From Hydrotalea flava (GTDB lineage: Bacteria; Bacteroidota; Bacteroidia; Chitinophagales; Chitinophagaceae): a stretch of 64,000 nt of DNA. Where the stretch lies: assembly GCF_001623405.1 (NCBI RefSeq), contig NZ_LUHG01000110.1:82145-146144 (forward strand), read 5' to 3'. The notes beneath the pieces were generated by a model. The model did not search any database. It was not told the DNA's origin and saw only the letters and a list, made by a program, of their open reading frames with translations. Positions 6,717-16,000 of the stretch are shown in pieces. The number at the start of each line of letters is the position of its first letter. The stretch's first letter is position 1. The position numbers and the translations under genes are program-made.

Positions 6717-7630
6717 TGCAATTAAAAGCTTACAGGGGTATCATACCCGCAATTTTTTTTGGCAATTACTTTTATGGTATTTGTGTTGTAGCATTATCTA
6801 TTGAAACTGCCTTTCAGTTGAATGTGCCCCTCAACCCATGGCTCTATTATGTTTTAGTTTTTGCTGCAACCGTTGTTTATTATACCAAAGCATATCTTAC
6901 CGAAAATTTAGAAGATTCAGCTAACAAAAGAGCTCACTGGTATGTAAAACATCACCGTTGGGTATGGATATCCCAAATCAGCTTATCCATCATTAGCCTG
7001 CTTTGTTTTTGTTTGCTGTTAAAAAGCAGCTGGCACCATATTTTCAATATGACTGCTACAGAGTGGTTACTATGGCTTTCCGTTCCAATTGTAGCAGGCT
7101 TGTATTACGGTATAGGCTTTGCGAACTTTAAGCATTTTAATTTAAGAAATACAGGCTGGTTAAAACCTTTTGTAATTGGATTTGTATGGGCGGGTACCAT
7201 TACCATTTATCCTATACTTTACCGCGCTATGACAGAACATATTACATTTCAATTAAATAGTTTTGATATAATGTTTTTCATCAAAAACTTTATGTATATT
7301 ACTGTATTGTGTATTATGTTTGATATAAAAGATTATGCCACCGATTATAATCAACAACTCAAAACATTTGTTGTGCGAGTAGGTTTGCGTAAAACAATTT
7401 TTTATATTCTTATTCCACTTTGTGTAATAGGGTTTGGCACTTTTTTAGTGTATACCATTACACACCATTTCAGTGCAGCACGAATTATTTGGAATGCCAT
7501 TCCATTTATACTCATTCTCACTGTGGCATACTCAATGCACAAACGGCAAAGCATTATGTATTATCTTATTATTATTGATGGATTAATGCTGGTAAAAGCC
7601 TGTTGTGGTATTTTCAGTACTTTATTCTAA
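6716..7630 (+). CDS. UbiA-like polytopic membrane protein
   Basis: 304 aa with about eight or nine hydrophobic segments. The loop motif FDIKDYATDYNQQLKTF matches the second Asp-rich motif (DxxxD) of UbiA-family prenyltransferases and lies at the right place. The first Asp motif (NDxxDxxxD) is not evident; the corresponding loop reads TENLEDSANKR. It may therefore be a divergent UbiA homologue whose prenyl-transfer chemistry is altered or lost. It is translationally coupled to the lipoprotein upstream and lies 18 bases before the M42 peptidase gene. Confidence 0.6.
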   Translation: MQLKAYRGIIPAIFFGNYFYGICVVALSIETAFQLNVPLNPWLYYVLVFAATVVYYTKAYLTENLEDSANKRAHWYVKHHRWVWISQISLSIISLLCFCLLLKSSWHHIFNMTATEWLLWLSVPIVAGLYYGIGFANFKHFNLRNTGWLKPFVIGFVWAGTITIYPILYRAMTEHITFQLNSFDIMFFIKNFMYITVLCIMFDIKDYATDYNQQLKTFVVRVGLRKTIFYILIPLCVIGFGTFLVYTITHHFSAARIIWNAIPFILILTVAYSMHKRQSIMYYLIIIDGLMLVKACCGIFSTLF

Positions 7631-7648
7631 ACATTAAAATTGAATAAT

Positions 7649-8764
7649 ATGTCAAAAGAAAAGAAATCAAAAGCAAAAGCAATGTTACCGGAAGCCTCTA
7701 TGGCATTTTTAAAAAGCTATATTAATACTCCATCGCCGGTTGGTTTTGAAAGTAGCGGACAAAAACTGTGGCTAAACTATATAAAAAATTATACAGATAC
7801 TACATTTACCGATGCCTACGGAACTGCAGTGGGTGTTATCAATCCAAATGAGGCATTTAAAGTCGTGATTGAAGCGCATGCCGATGAAATCAGTTGGTAT
7901 GTTAATTACATTACAGACCAGGGTTTGATTTATTTGAAAAGAAATGGCGGTGTTGACCATCAGATCGCACCTTCCATGCGTGTTTATATTCATGGCAAAA
8001 AAGGGCCGGTAAAAGCGGTATTTGGATGGCCGGCTATTCATACCCGCATGAGTAACGGCGATCAGAAAGAAAATCAGCCCAAGGTTGAAAATCTGTTTTT
8101 AGATTGCGGTGCAAGAAGCAAAAAAGAAGTAGAAGCATTGGGCATTCATATTGGCGCAGTGGTAACCTATGCCGATGGCTTTGATGAATTAGCCAACGAC
8201 TATTTTATTGGCAGAGCTTTTGATAACCGTATTGGCGGATTTATGATTGCCGAAGTGACACGCTTGTTAAAAGAGAATAAAGTAAAATTGCCATTTGCAT
8301 TGTATGTTGTGAATGCAGTTCAGGAAGAAATTGGTTTACGTGGTGCTGAAATGATTGCCAGAAGAATTAAACCGGATGTTGCCATTATAACTGATGTAAC
8401 ACACGATACCCAAACGCCTATGATTAACAAAAATATTGAAGGCGATGTAGCTTGCGGTAAAGGCCCCTCACCTACTTATGGACCTGCAGTTCACAACAAA
8501 CTGCTTCATTTTGTTGAAGAAGTAGCAAAGAAAAATGATATACCACTGCAAATGCGTGCAGTAAGCAGAAGCACCGGAACCGATACGGATAGTTTTGCTT
8601 ACGCCAATGATGGCTGCCCCAGCGTGCTCATTTCCATGCCACTGCGCTATATGCACACTACCGTAGAAATGATTCATAAAAAAGACATTGAACAAACCAT
8701 TCACTTAATTTATGAAACATTAATTGCACTTACCCCAAAAACCAATTTAAGCTATTTTTCATAA
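7649..8764 (+). CDS. M42-family metallopeptidase
   Basis: 371 aa. Glutamyl aminopeptidase/endoglucanase-M family (M42), a cytoplasmic dinuclear-metal aminopeptidase. Visible are VIEAHADEIS (first metal His/Asp), GRAFDNRIGG (bridging Asp), VQEEIGLRGA (catalytic Glu pair), a metal Asp in ITDVTHDT, and the C-terminal metal His in MHTTVEMI. The ATG at 7649 is preferred to a TTG nine bases upstream. There is no signal peptide. It forms the third gene of the lipoprotein/UbiA-like operon. Confidence 0.92.
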   Translation: MSKEKKSKAKAMLPEASMAFLKSYINTPSPVGFESSGQKLWLNYIKNYTDTTFTDAYGTAVGVINPNEAFKVVIEAHADEISWYVNYITDQGLIYLKRNGGVDHQIAPSMRVYIHGKKGPVKAVFGWPAIHTRMSNGDQKENQPKVENLFLDCGARSKKEVEALGIHIGAVVTYADGFDELANDYFIGRAFDNRIGGFMIAEVTRLLKENKVKLPFALYVVNAVQEEIGLRGAEMIARRIKPDVAIITDVTHDTQTPMINKNIEGDVACGKGPSPTYGPAVHNKLLHFVEEVAKKNDIPLQMRAVSRSTGTDTDSFAYANDGCPSVLISMPLRYMHTTVEMIHKKDIEQTIHLIYETLIALTPKTNLSYFS

Positions 8765-8777
8765 TACAAAAACAACT

Positions 8778-8835
8778 TCATTCATCCGGTAAAAAACAAC
8801 ATTCCTGCAATTCTTTATTTTTGCCGGATGAATGA
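8778..8835. promoter_or_regulatory. 12-bp inverted repeat enclosing the amidotransferase start codon
   Basis: TCATTCATCCGG (8778-8789) and CCGGATGAATGA (8824-8835) are exact inverted copies separated by 34 bases, and the ATG at 8828-8830 is inside the right arm. A TATTTTTG box (8816-8823) sits in the loop and could be a -7 element, which would give a very short or absent leader. As RNA from an upstream promoter, the fold would bury the start codon; as DNA, it could be an operator. Function is inferred. Confidence 0.45.
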
Positions 8836-9676
8836 TTCTATAAATGCCCAAAAACGCATTGCAATTCTGGATTTATATGATGGCCAGCCAAATGAAGGTA
8901 TGCGATGTATTAAAGACATCATCGCAGCATGGGGTATTTTGAATAACACAAAAATACAGATGCAGGTATTTGATGTTCGCCAACATTTAGCAGTTCCTGA
9001 TACATCCTTCGATGCTTATATTTCCAGTGGCGGGCCCGGTTCTCCCCTCGACAGTGAAGGTAGTGAATGGGAAGCCGCTTATTTTAATTGGCTGCAATCC
9101 ATTGAAACATTCAATTTACATGAATCAAATAACGATTTAAAAAAACATATACTTTTTATTTGTCATAGTTTTCAATTAGTCTGCAGGCATTATCAGGCAG
9201 GAACCGTTTGTGCAAGAAAATCTACCTCATTTGGTGTTTTCCCGGTGCATCTCCTCCACGCCGGAAAAAAGGAGCCACTCTTTCAAAATTTATCTGATCC
9301 TTTTTATGCAGTTGACAGCCGCAACTATCAGGTAATTGCACCAAATGAAACACACATTGAAGCCATGGGCGGTGCATTTTTAGCCATAGAAAAAGAAAGA
9401 CCCCATCTTCCTTATGAAAGAGCCATGATGGCCATTCGATTTAATCCTTTTTTTATCGGAACACAATTTCATCCGGAAGCAGATGCGGTTGGTATGCAAA
9501 TGTATTTACAGCGGGCAGATAAAAAAAAGGCCGTAATTGATGAACATGGAGAAGAAAAATGGCAGAGCATGGTAGCACAATTACAAGACCCCGATAAAAT
9601 TATGTTTACTTATCACCATATCATTCCTAATTTTTTAACAATGGCTTTAGGAGTGAAACAGACAGTTTCAATATAA
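8828..9676 (+). CDS. Class I glutamine amidotransferase-like protein
   Basis: 282 aa, cytoplasmic. The class I GATase fold is shown by ISSGGPGSPLD (oxyanion region), the nucleophile elbow FICHSFQL (Cys), and the catalytic His in GTQFHPEAD; a family Glu follows the His-Pro. It is longer than a stand-alone GATase domain, with a C-terminal extension of about 60 residues (HGEEKWQSMVAQLQDP onward). The next gene encodes an ATP-grasp-like protein, so ammonia or glutamine-dependent amidation or gamma-glutamyl handling of a small molecule is plausible; the substrate is unknown. The start codon lies in an inverted repeat. Confidence 0.85.
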   Translation: MNDSINAQKRIAILDLYDGQPNEGMRCIKDIIAAWGILNNTKIQMQVFDVRQHLAVPDTSFDAYISSGGPGSPLDSEGSEWEAAYFNWLQSIETFNLHESNNDLKKHILFICHSFQLVCRHYQAGTVCARKSTSFGVFPVHLLHAGKKEPLFQNLSDPFYAVDSRNYQVIAPNETHIEAMGGAFLAIEKERPHLPYERAMMAIRFNPFFIGTQFHPEADAVGMQMYLQRADKKKAVIDEHGEEKWQSMVAQLQDPDKIMFTYHHIIPNFLTMALGVKQTVSI

Positions 9677-9750
9677 ATGGCATTTTAGAAAGAACAAATG
9701 ATGGTATATGGTGAATAGGCTATATATTCATAGTACAGAAAAAAAATACT

Positions 9751-10956
9751 ATGGTACCATCTATTCGCCAATCATTTAATAGTGCATTTTCTGAAGAAAA
9801 ATATCAGCACTTCCTGCAATCACTGAACAGTAAACATCCCGGTGCCATTGATTTCAGAGTGGCTGAAACACCCATTTTTATTCCGGCTTCTTTTACAAAA
9901 AAAATGCTGAGTGCTTGTGAAAGCATTATAGATGTTATTGTTGCTACCAATTTTAAAAAACTTACAGAACAAGCTGTTCCTCAACAACTCATGGTTCCAA
10001 ATGAAACGGATTATACAAATTTTATTGCATTTGATTTTGGCATTTGCACCGGAGAGAATGGAGCTATAGATCCTCAATTAATTGAAATGCAGGGATTCCC
10101 ATCTTTGTTTTCCTTCCAGGTATTATATGATGAAATTTTAAGGCAACATTTTGAAATACCAAAACAATATACTGCATTCTTAAATGGTTATGATGCAAAC
10201 AGTTATATACAAACGCTCAAAAAAATAATTATTGGCAACCATCTTCCTGAAAATGTAATATTGCTGGAATTATTTCCACACCGGCAAAAAACCAGAATTG
10301 ATTTTTATTGCACAAAAGATTATACAGGCATTGAAACAGTTTGCCTAACAGAATTAATGGTTGAAAATGAAAATATTTTCTATCTGCATCGGGGCCAAAA
10401 AACACCTGTATACAGAATATACAATCGAATAATTTTTGATGAATTGTTACAGCAATCCACTACCGTTCAGAAAAAAGCAGCAGCTATTTTTTTTAACCCT
10501 GTAAAAGCAGAATGGATTCCGCATCCGAATTGGTTTTATCGCATCAGCAAATACACGTTACCATTTATTGAACACCCAAATATACCTGAAACACATTTTT
10601 TAAATTGTGTGCATCCTTTGCCTGAAAATTTAAACCAATATGTAGTAAAACCTGTCTTTTCATTTGCAGGCCAGGGGGTTATTATAGATGTTAATCAGGA
10701 AAACATTACAGCAATACCTGACCCTCAAAATTGGATTATTCAAAAAAAAGTAGATTATGCTGCCATCATTGAAACGCCCGACACACCTGCAAAAGCTGAA
10801 ATCAGACTGTTTTATTTTTGGGATGAAGACTGGAAACGCCCCAAAGCAATGATGAATTTAGCCAGATTAAGTAAAGGAAAAATGATTGGAACAAGGTATA
10901 ACAAGGACCAAGAATGGGTGGGCGGCAGCATGGCATATTTTGAACAACCTGCTTAA
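9751..10956 (+). CDS. ATP-grasp-like protein of unknown substrate
   Basis: 401 aa, no signal peptide. I read it as a divergent ATP-grasp enzyme: VVKPVFSFAGQGVII resembles the ATP-binding Lys and glycine-rich loop, and the C-terminal part has AEIRLFYFW followed by MNLARLSKGKMIG, where metal and phosphate ligands (Glu, Asn, Arg) would lie. The N-terminal 250 residues match nothing I recognise. It starts 74 bases after the amidotransferase, same strand. Together they look like a two-enzyme amide- or peptide-forming unit. The family call rests on motif resemblance only. Confidence 0.5.
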   Translation: MVPSIRQSFNSAFSEEKYQHFLQSLNSKHPGAIDFRVAETPIFIPASFTKKMLSACESIIDVIVATNFKKLTEQAVPQQLMVPNETDYTNFIAFDFGICTGENGAIDPQLIEMQGFPSLFSFQVLYDEILRQHFEIPKQYTAFLNGYDANSYIQTLKKIIIGNHLPENVILLELFPHRQKTRIDFYCTKDYTGIETVCLTELMVENENIFYLHRGQKTPVYRIYNRIIFDELLQQSTTVQKKAAAIFFNPVKAEWIPHPNWFYRISKYTLPFIEHPNIPETHFLNCVHPLPENLNQYVVKPVFSFAGQGVIIDVNQENITAIPDPQNWIIQKKVDYAAIIETPDTPAKAEIRLFYFWDEDWKRPKAMMNLARLSKGKMIGTRYNKDQEWVGGSMAYFEQPA

Positions 10957-11026
10957 ATTTCGTTTAAAAAGTGATGAGTGACACATTGAATTCTGCAGTT
11001 AACAATGGTTTAGGTTACTTTTAAAT

Positions 11027-11815
11027 ATGAGGCAAAAAATTTTGTTTACCCTCTCTTTCATTTGCATTAGCTGCTTTGGCTATGCACAGGATAATTATGA
11101 AATACAGGTATACGGTTCACAAACACAACCCAAAGGGTCTGCCATGTTTGAATTGCACAGTAATTTTACATTTAATGGCGAAAAAGCCATCATAGATGGC
11201 GTACGACCTTCTAACCACGCCCTGCATGAAACACTGGAAATCACCAACGGTATTACCGATAATTTTGAATTAGGCTTTTATTTATTTTCCAATTATACTT
11301 CCGAATATGGTTATCAAATAATAGGTTCGCATATCCGGCCAAGAATTATGGCACCATTAAGCTGGCATTTACCGGTTGGGTTAAGCCTCTCTACAGAATT
11401 TGGTTACCAAAGTAAATACTACTCACCCGACACGTGGAGTATTGAGATTAGACCTATCGTTGATAAACAATGGAAGAATTTATATGTTTCATTCAATCCT
11501 ACTGTAGGTGTAGCTTTAAAAGGAATTGACCAGCATAAAGCGCCTGATTTTGAGCCCAATGTAAAAGTTGCTTATCAATTTTTTAAAAATACCGATTTTG
11601 GATTTGAATATTATGGCTCCGTTGGGCCTATCAATAATTTTGAACAACTGCCGCAGGAAAACCATGCACTATTCCTTGTTTATGATTTAGAAAATAATAA
11701 CGATTGGGAAGTAAATATTGGTCCCGGATGGGGTTTAACTCCTGCAACCGATGGTTTGGTATTTAAAGTGTTAATCGGCAGAAAAATAAAATGGGGGCAT
11801 AAAAAGAATTCCTAA
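11027..11815 (+). CDS. Outer-membrane beta-barrel-like protein
   Basis: 262 aa with a signal peptide (cleavage near CFGYAQD). The mature part alternates polar and hydrophobic residues with many aromatic residues, ends strands with Tyr/Phe, and includes NGITDNFELGFYLFSNY, typical of Bacteroidota outer-membrane proteins that resemble transporters or channel barrels. The final strand VFKVLIGRKIKW could be a barrel end followed by a basic tail. It has no known function. It follows the ATP-grasp-like gene on the same strand and ends at a strong bidirectional terminator. Confidence 0.65.
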   Translation: MRQKILFTLSFICISCFGYAQDNYEIQVYGSQTQPKGSAMFELHSNFTFNGEKAIIDGVRPSNHALHETLEITNGITDNFELGFYLFSNYTSEYGYQIIGSHIRPRIMAPLSWHLPVGLSLSTEFGYQSKYYSPDTWSIEIRPIVDKQWKNLYVSFNPTVGVALKGIDQHKAPDFEPNVKVAYQFFKNTDFGFEYYGSVGPINNFEQLPQENHALFLVYDLENNNDWEVNIGPGWGLTPATDGLVFKVLIGRKIKWGHKKNS

Positions 11816-11848
11816 CGGAGATGCATTGTTGCAAAAAACCGTTAGGAA
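11809..11848. terminator. Bidirectional terminator between convergent genes
   Basis: A perfect 10-bp stem, TTCCTAACGG/CCGTTAGGAA, with a 20-base loop. It overlaps the stop codon of the rightward barrel gene and lies 14 bases from the stop of the leftward efflux operon. U-tracts are modest on both sides. Confidence 0.6.
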
Positions 11849-11861
11849 CACTTTTATAACA

Positions 11862-13010
11862 TTAATCTTCCATTTTGTTTTTTAGTTTTCCCATTAACGC
11901 ATATGCATTTCCACCCGCTAATTGCACCGATAGCCAATTTATATAACCATTGGGCTTTATTTCTACATATCCATTCTGTGAAAGCCCTGTTTCAACTGGC
12001 GTTGCAACAAAAGTATTTTTTTCTTTTTGCACAAACACATATTCAGCACCATTGTAATGCACTACTGCATTTTCCGGAACCACAATAGCCTGATGACTGG
12101 TAACATCAAACACACCGGTTAAAAACATACCGGGTAAAAGACTGTGATTGAGTTTTTCAAAATGGCAATGCAACATTCCCGTTCTGTTATCATTTACATT
12201 TTTAGTAACTAAAATCACTTCTACATCATATTTTTTCGCAGTATCGCTGGTTAATGAAACTTTTCCGGCAGTACCTTTCTGAAACAATTCTATATCTTTT
12301 TCAAAAACAGTCATGGCGGCATGTATATCATCCGGATTTACCAATTCAAACAAAACATCTGAAGGATTTACATATCGGCCAATATTCACATTCACTTTTG
12401 TTACATAGCCGGTAATAGGCGATAACAATTGCACAGTTCTGGATATATTTTGTATGGTTAGTTTAGCGGGATTGATATTAATCATCCTGAGTTTTTCTTC
12501 CATACCCTTTAACATGGCCATTTGAACATTATAATCAGATAAAGACTGCTGATATGTTTTTTTACTGGTTGCATCCTGTTTACTTAATTCCTTTTGCCGC
12601 TGTAAATCAGTTTCCAAAAAACCAAGTTTTGCTTTAGCTACCAAATAATCCTGTTGTAACTGTACATAACTCTGATCTTCCATTAATGCAATCACTTCTC
12701 CTTTGTGTACATTGGTTCCGGGCAGAAGATGTGTGCTTTTTAAGTATCCACCTAAAGGAATACTCACTGATATCATACTTTGCGGAGGCACATCAACCAT
12801 ACCATTAATAGTAACTGTTTGGTGCATTATTTTTTTAATGGGTTGTATTAATTGAATGCCTGCATTACGAAATTGCGTATCATTTAATACTACAATGGTA
12901 TCGGCTTTACCGGTATCATTTTGAGTTTCAGTAGCTGAGGGCGAATTTTTACAAGCCAGTAAGACACTGATTGTAATAGCCACAAAAATTAATTTATACA
13001 TTTTAGTCAT
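11862..13010 (-). CDS. Periplasmic adaptor of heavy-metal RND efflux (CzcB/CusB-like)
   Basis: 382 aa membrane-fusion protein. The signal peptide has a lipobox (SVLLAC), so it is a lipoprotein. A barrel-sandwich/lipoyl half (SIPLGGYLKSTHLLPGTNV) flanks a coiled-coil hairpin (QLQQDYLVAKAKLGFLETD), followed by a beta-barrel part. The start at 13010 (MTKMYKLIF) is preferred because the signal peptide begins there; an in-frame ATG at 13040 directly abuts the pump stop. It links the inner-membrane pump to the outer-membrane channel. It is the last gene of the leftward operon with the pump fusion. Confidence 0.9.
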   Translation of the reverse strand: MTKMYKLIFVAITISVLLACKNSPSATETQNDTGKADTIVVLNDTQFRNAGIQLIQPIKKIMHQTVTINGMVDVPPQSMISVSIPLGGYLKSTHLLPGTNVHKGEVIALMEDQSYVQLQQDYLVAKAKLGFLETDLQRQKELSKQDATSKKTYQQSLSDYNVQMAMLKGMEEKLRMININPAKLTIQNISRTVQLLSPITGYVTKVNVNIGRYVNPSDVLFELVNPDDIHAAMTVFEKDIELFQKGTAGKVSLTSDTAKKYDVEVILVTKNVNDNRTGMLHCHFEKLNHSLLPGMFLTGVFDVTSHQAIVVPENAVVHYNGAEYVFVQKEKNTFVATPVETGLSQNGYVEIKPNGYINWLSVQLAGGNAYALMGKLKNKMED

Positions 13011-13040
13011 TTTTTTTGAATTAATTATTTTTATCTCCAT

Positions 13041-16000
13041 TTACTGCAGCAAATAATGGATTTCTGAAACAGCCATTTGCTGATTATACAGTACACTTAA
13101 ATAATCATTTTGCAAAGCAATGGCCTGTGCAACAAGTGTACTCCACTCAATATAATTGATGGCACCCGATTGATATTGCAATGAAGCAGTTTGCATTAAA
13201 ACATTAGCCTGCGCCAAACCTTTTGTTTGATAATATTGTACAGATGAAAAATACTTTTTGTACAACTGTGCATATTTATGATAAGCACCAGACAATTGAT
13301 TTTCAATAGAAACAATTGCTGCTTTTGCAGTTTGTTCATTAATTGAGGCTGCCTGAATACGGGCATGTTGTGCTTTTGCAAACAGCGGAATGCCCATACC
13401 CAAAGAAAAAGAGGAGAAACGTGAGGATGCATTATAATAATCCTCCACCCTGTCTTTAGAAAGTTGCCAGCCAACAATAGACTGATTGTTATAACCAATC
13501 ACAAAATCGGGTTTCAATTTGGCTTTCTCTAATTTAGTTTGCATCAATGCCTGTTGCTGCTGCTGTTGGTATAAATGCACATACGGGTGTTGCGCTAATT
13601 TAGCACTATCCAACAAAAGTGGTGTAGCAGCCAAACTATCAGCAGGCTCAATCAATACATTTTGTTGTGTAAATATTTGCAATTGTAATTGTGTTGAAAG
13701 AATATCAGCTTTTATTTGTTCCAAACTCATGCTTACATGACCGGCTGTGTTTTCCAAGGTCGTTTTTTCCAACAAATTGCTTTCACCCTTATTATAACGA
13801 AGTGTTGCCACATTTTTATAAAAACGATAAATACTATCTAACCTTTTCAGCAATTGCAGTTGAGCTGTTTGATACTGTAATGTAACATAGAGTTGTTCTA
13901 CCAATTTTTTAATTTCTGCTTTTTGCAAGGTTGTTTGTGTCTGAGCAATAGCCGTATTGGTCATAAGCAATTTTTTAACAGAGGCATAATATCCAGGTAA
14001 AGCAAAGTTTTGAGTTACCATAATTCTCGAATCAAAAAACATGCTGTTATAATTACCCAGTTCTGCATTCAGTTGCGTTTTCGGCAATTCAGCTGAAGTT
14101 GCCTCCATTATTTTATTATACTTTTCCTGCAATAATGAAACTTTTAATGCAGGTGCATTTTGCAAAGCCAGGTCTGTTATTTCCTGCAAAGAAGCTTTTT
14201 TTACAGTTGTTTGCGCATGTAAAAATGGCGCACTAAATAATAGTAACAACAATAATGCACCAGGCAATTTATTTTTTTGTATGTGTTTCATTGGTTTCTT
14301 TTTTGTTTCAAACAACAAATACAATGATGGCAATACTAACAATGTTAATAAGGTTGCCGTTAATAATCCACCTATTACTACAGTGGCCAAAGGTCGTTGT
14401 ACCTCAGCACCTGCACCATTGCTTAAAGCCATTGGCAAAAACCCTAGTGACGCAACAGAGGCAGTCATTAATACCGGTCGTAACCTGATTTGTGTTGCCT
14501 GAATAATAATTTGAATGATTGATTTTCGGCCTTCTACTTTCAAACGATTCATTTCTCCTATTAAAACAATTCCATTTAATACCGCAACACCAAACAATGC
14601 AATAAATCCTACACCTGCAGAAATACTAAATGGCATACCTCTTAACCATAGCGCAAATACACCACCAATAGCAGAAAGTGGAATGGCAGAAAAAATAAGT
14701 AAGGCATATTTTAAATTCTGAAAAGCAAAGTAGAGCATTAATAAAATTAAAATCAACGCAATGGGTACAGCAATGCTTAACCGTTTAGTGGCTCTTTGCA
14801 GATTTTCATATTGCCCACCATAAGTAATATAAAAGCCCGGTGGAAATTTTAATTGTTTTTCCACCTTTGCATGTAATTCATTTACAATACTCTCTACATC
14901 TCTGCCCCGTACATTAAAACCAACAGTAATTCTACGGTGGGCATCTTCACGTTGTATTTGATAAGGACCATCTTTTACTTCAATACTTGTCAAATTATTC
15001 AACGGAATCTGCAACCCATTTGCAACACCAATTTGCAGGTTACCAATATTGCTGATACTTTCTCTCTGATTCTTATCTAACCGAATCACTAAATCGTAAC
15101 GTTTATCTCCTTCAAATACCAATCCTGCTGTGGCACCGGCATAAGCTGCCTGCACCGCCATATTTATGTCAGCAATATTGGCACCATATTTTGCAATGGC
15201 TTCCCTGTTGTAATGAATCACAATTTGCGGAACGCCGGTAACTGTTTCCACATATAAATCACGAGCACCTTTAACCGATTGAATGATATTGCCCAATGCA
15301 CCTGCAAAATGAGCCAGTGAGTCTAAATCATCCCCAAAAATTTTACATACTACATCTTGCCTGGCGCCCGTCATCAATTCATTAAAACGCATTTGCACCG
15401 GAAATTGAAAACCGGTAGCCACACCCGGAACCTCCTCTAAGGCTCTGCTCATTTTTTCAGCCAGTTCATCAAATGTTTTAGCGCTGGTCCATGTTTTTTT
15501 ATCTTTCAGAATTACCATCATGTCAGCAGCCTCTACCGGCATTGGATCGGTTGGAATTTCGCCGGAACCAATTTTGGTAACTACTTTTTCTACCTCGGGA
15601 AATTGATGCAACAATACGCTTGCAGTTTTTTCGGTAGTAGCAATGGTGTTGGTTAATGAAGAGCCCGTTAACAAGCGGGTATCAACGGCAAAATCACCTT
15701 CTTCTAATTTTGGGATAAACTCGCCACCCAATGTAGTAAGCAACCATACCGCCACTATAAAAAATATAAAACTAATGGCAACAATGGTTTTAGGAACTTT
15801 TAAAACTTTAATCAAAACAGGCTTGTACCATTGCTGCAAACGCATTATCATTTTATCAGAAAAGTTTTTTTTGTGCTTCACTTTTTTACTCAGTAACAAT
15901 GAAGTAATCATTGGCACATATGTAAGCGATAAAATAAACGCACCCAAAATAGCAAAGGAAACCGTTTCTGCCATTGGCTTAAACATTTTTCCTTCTATTC

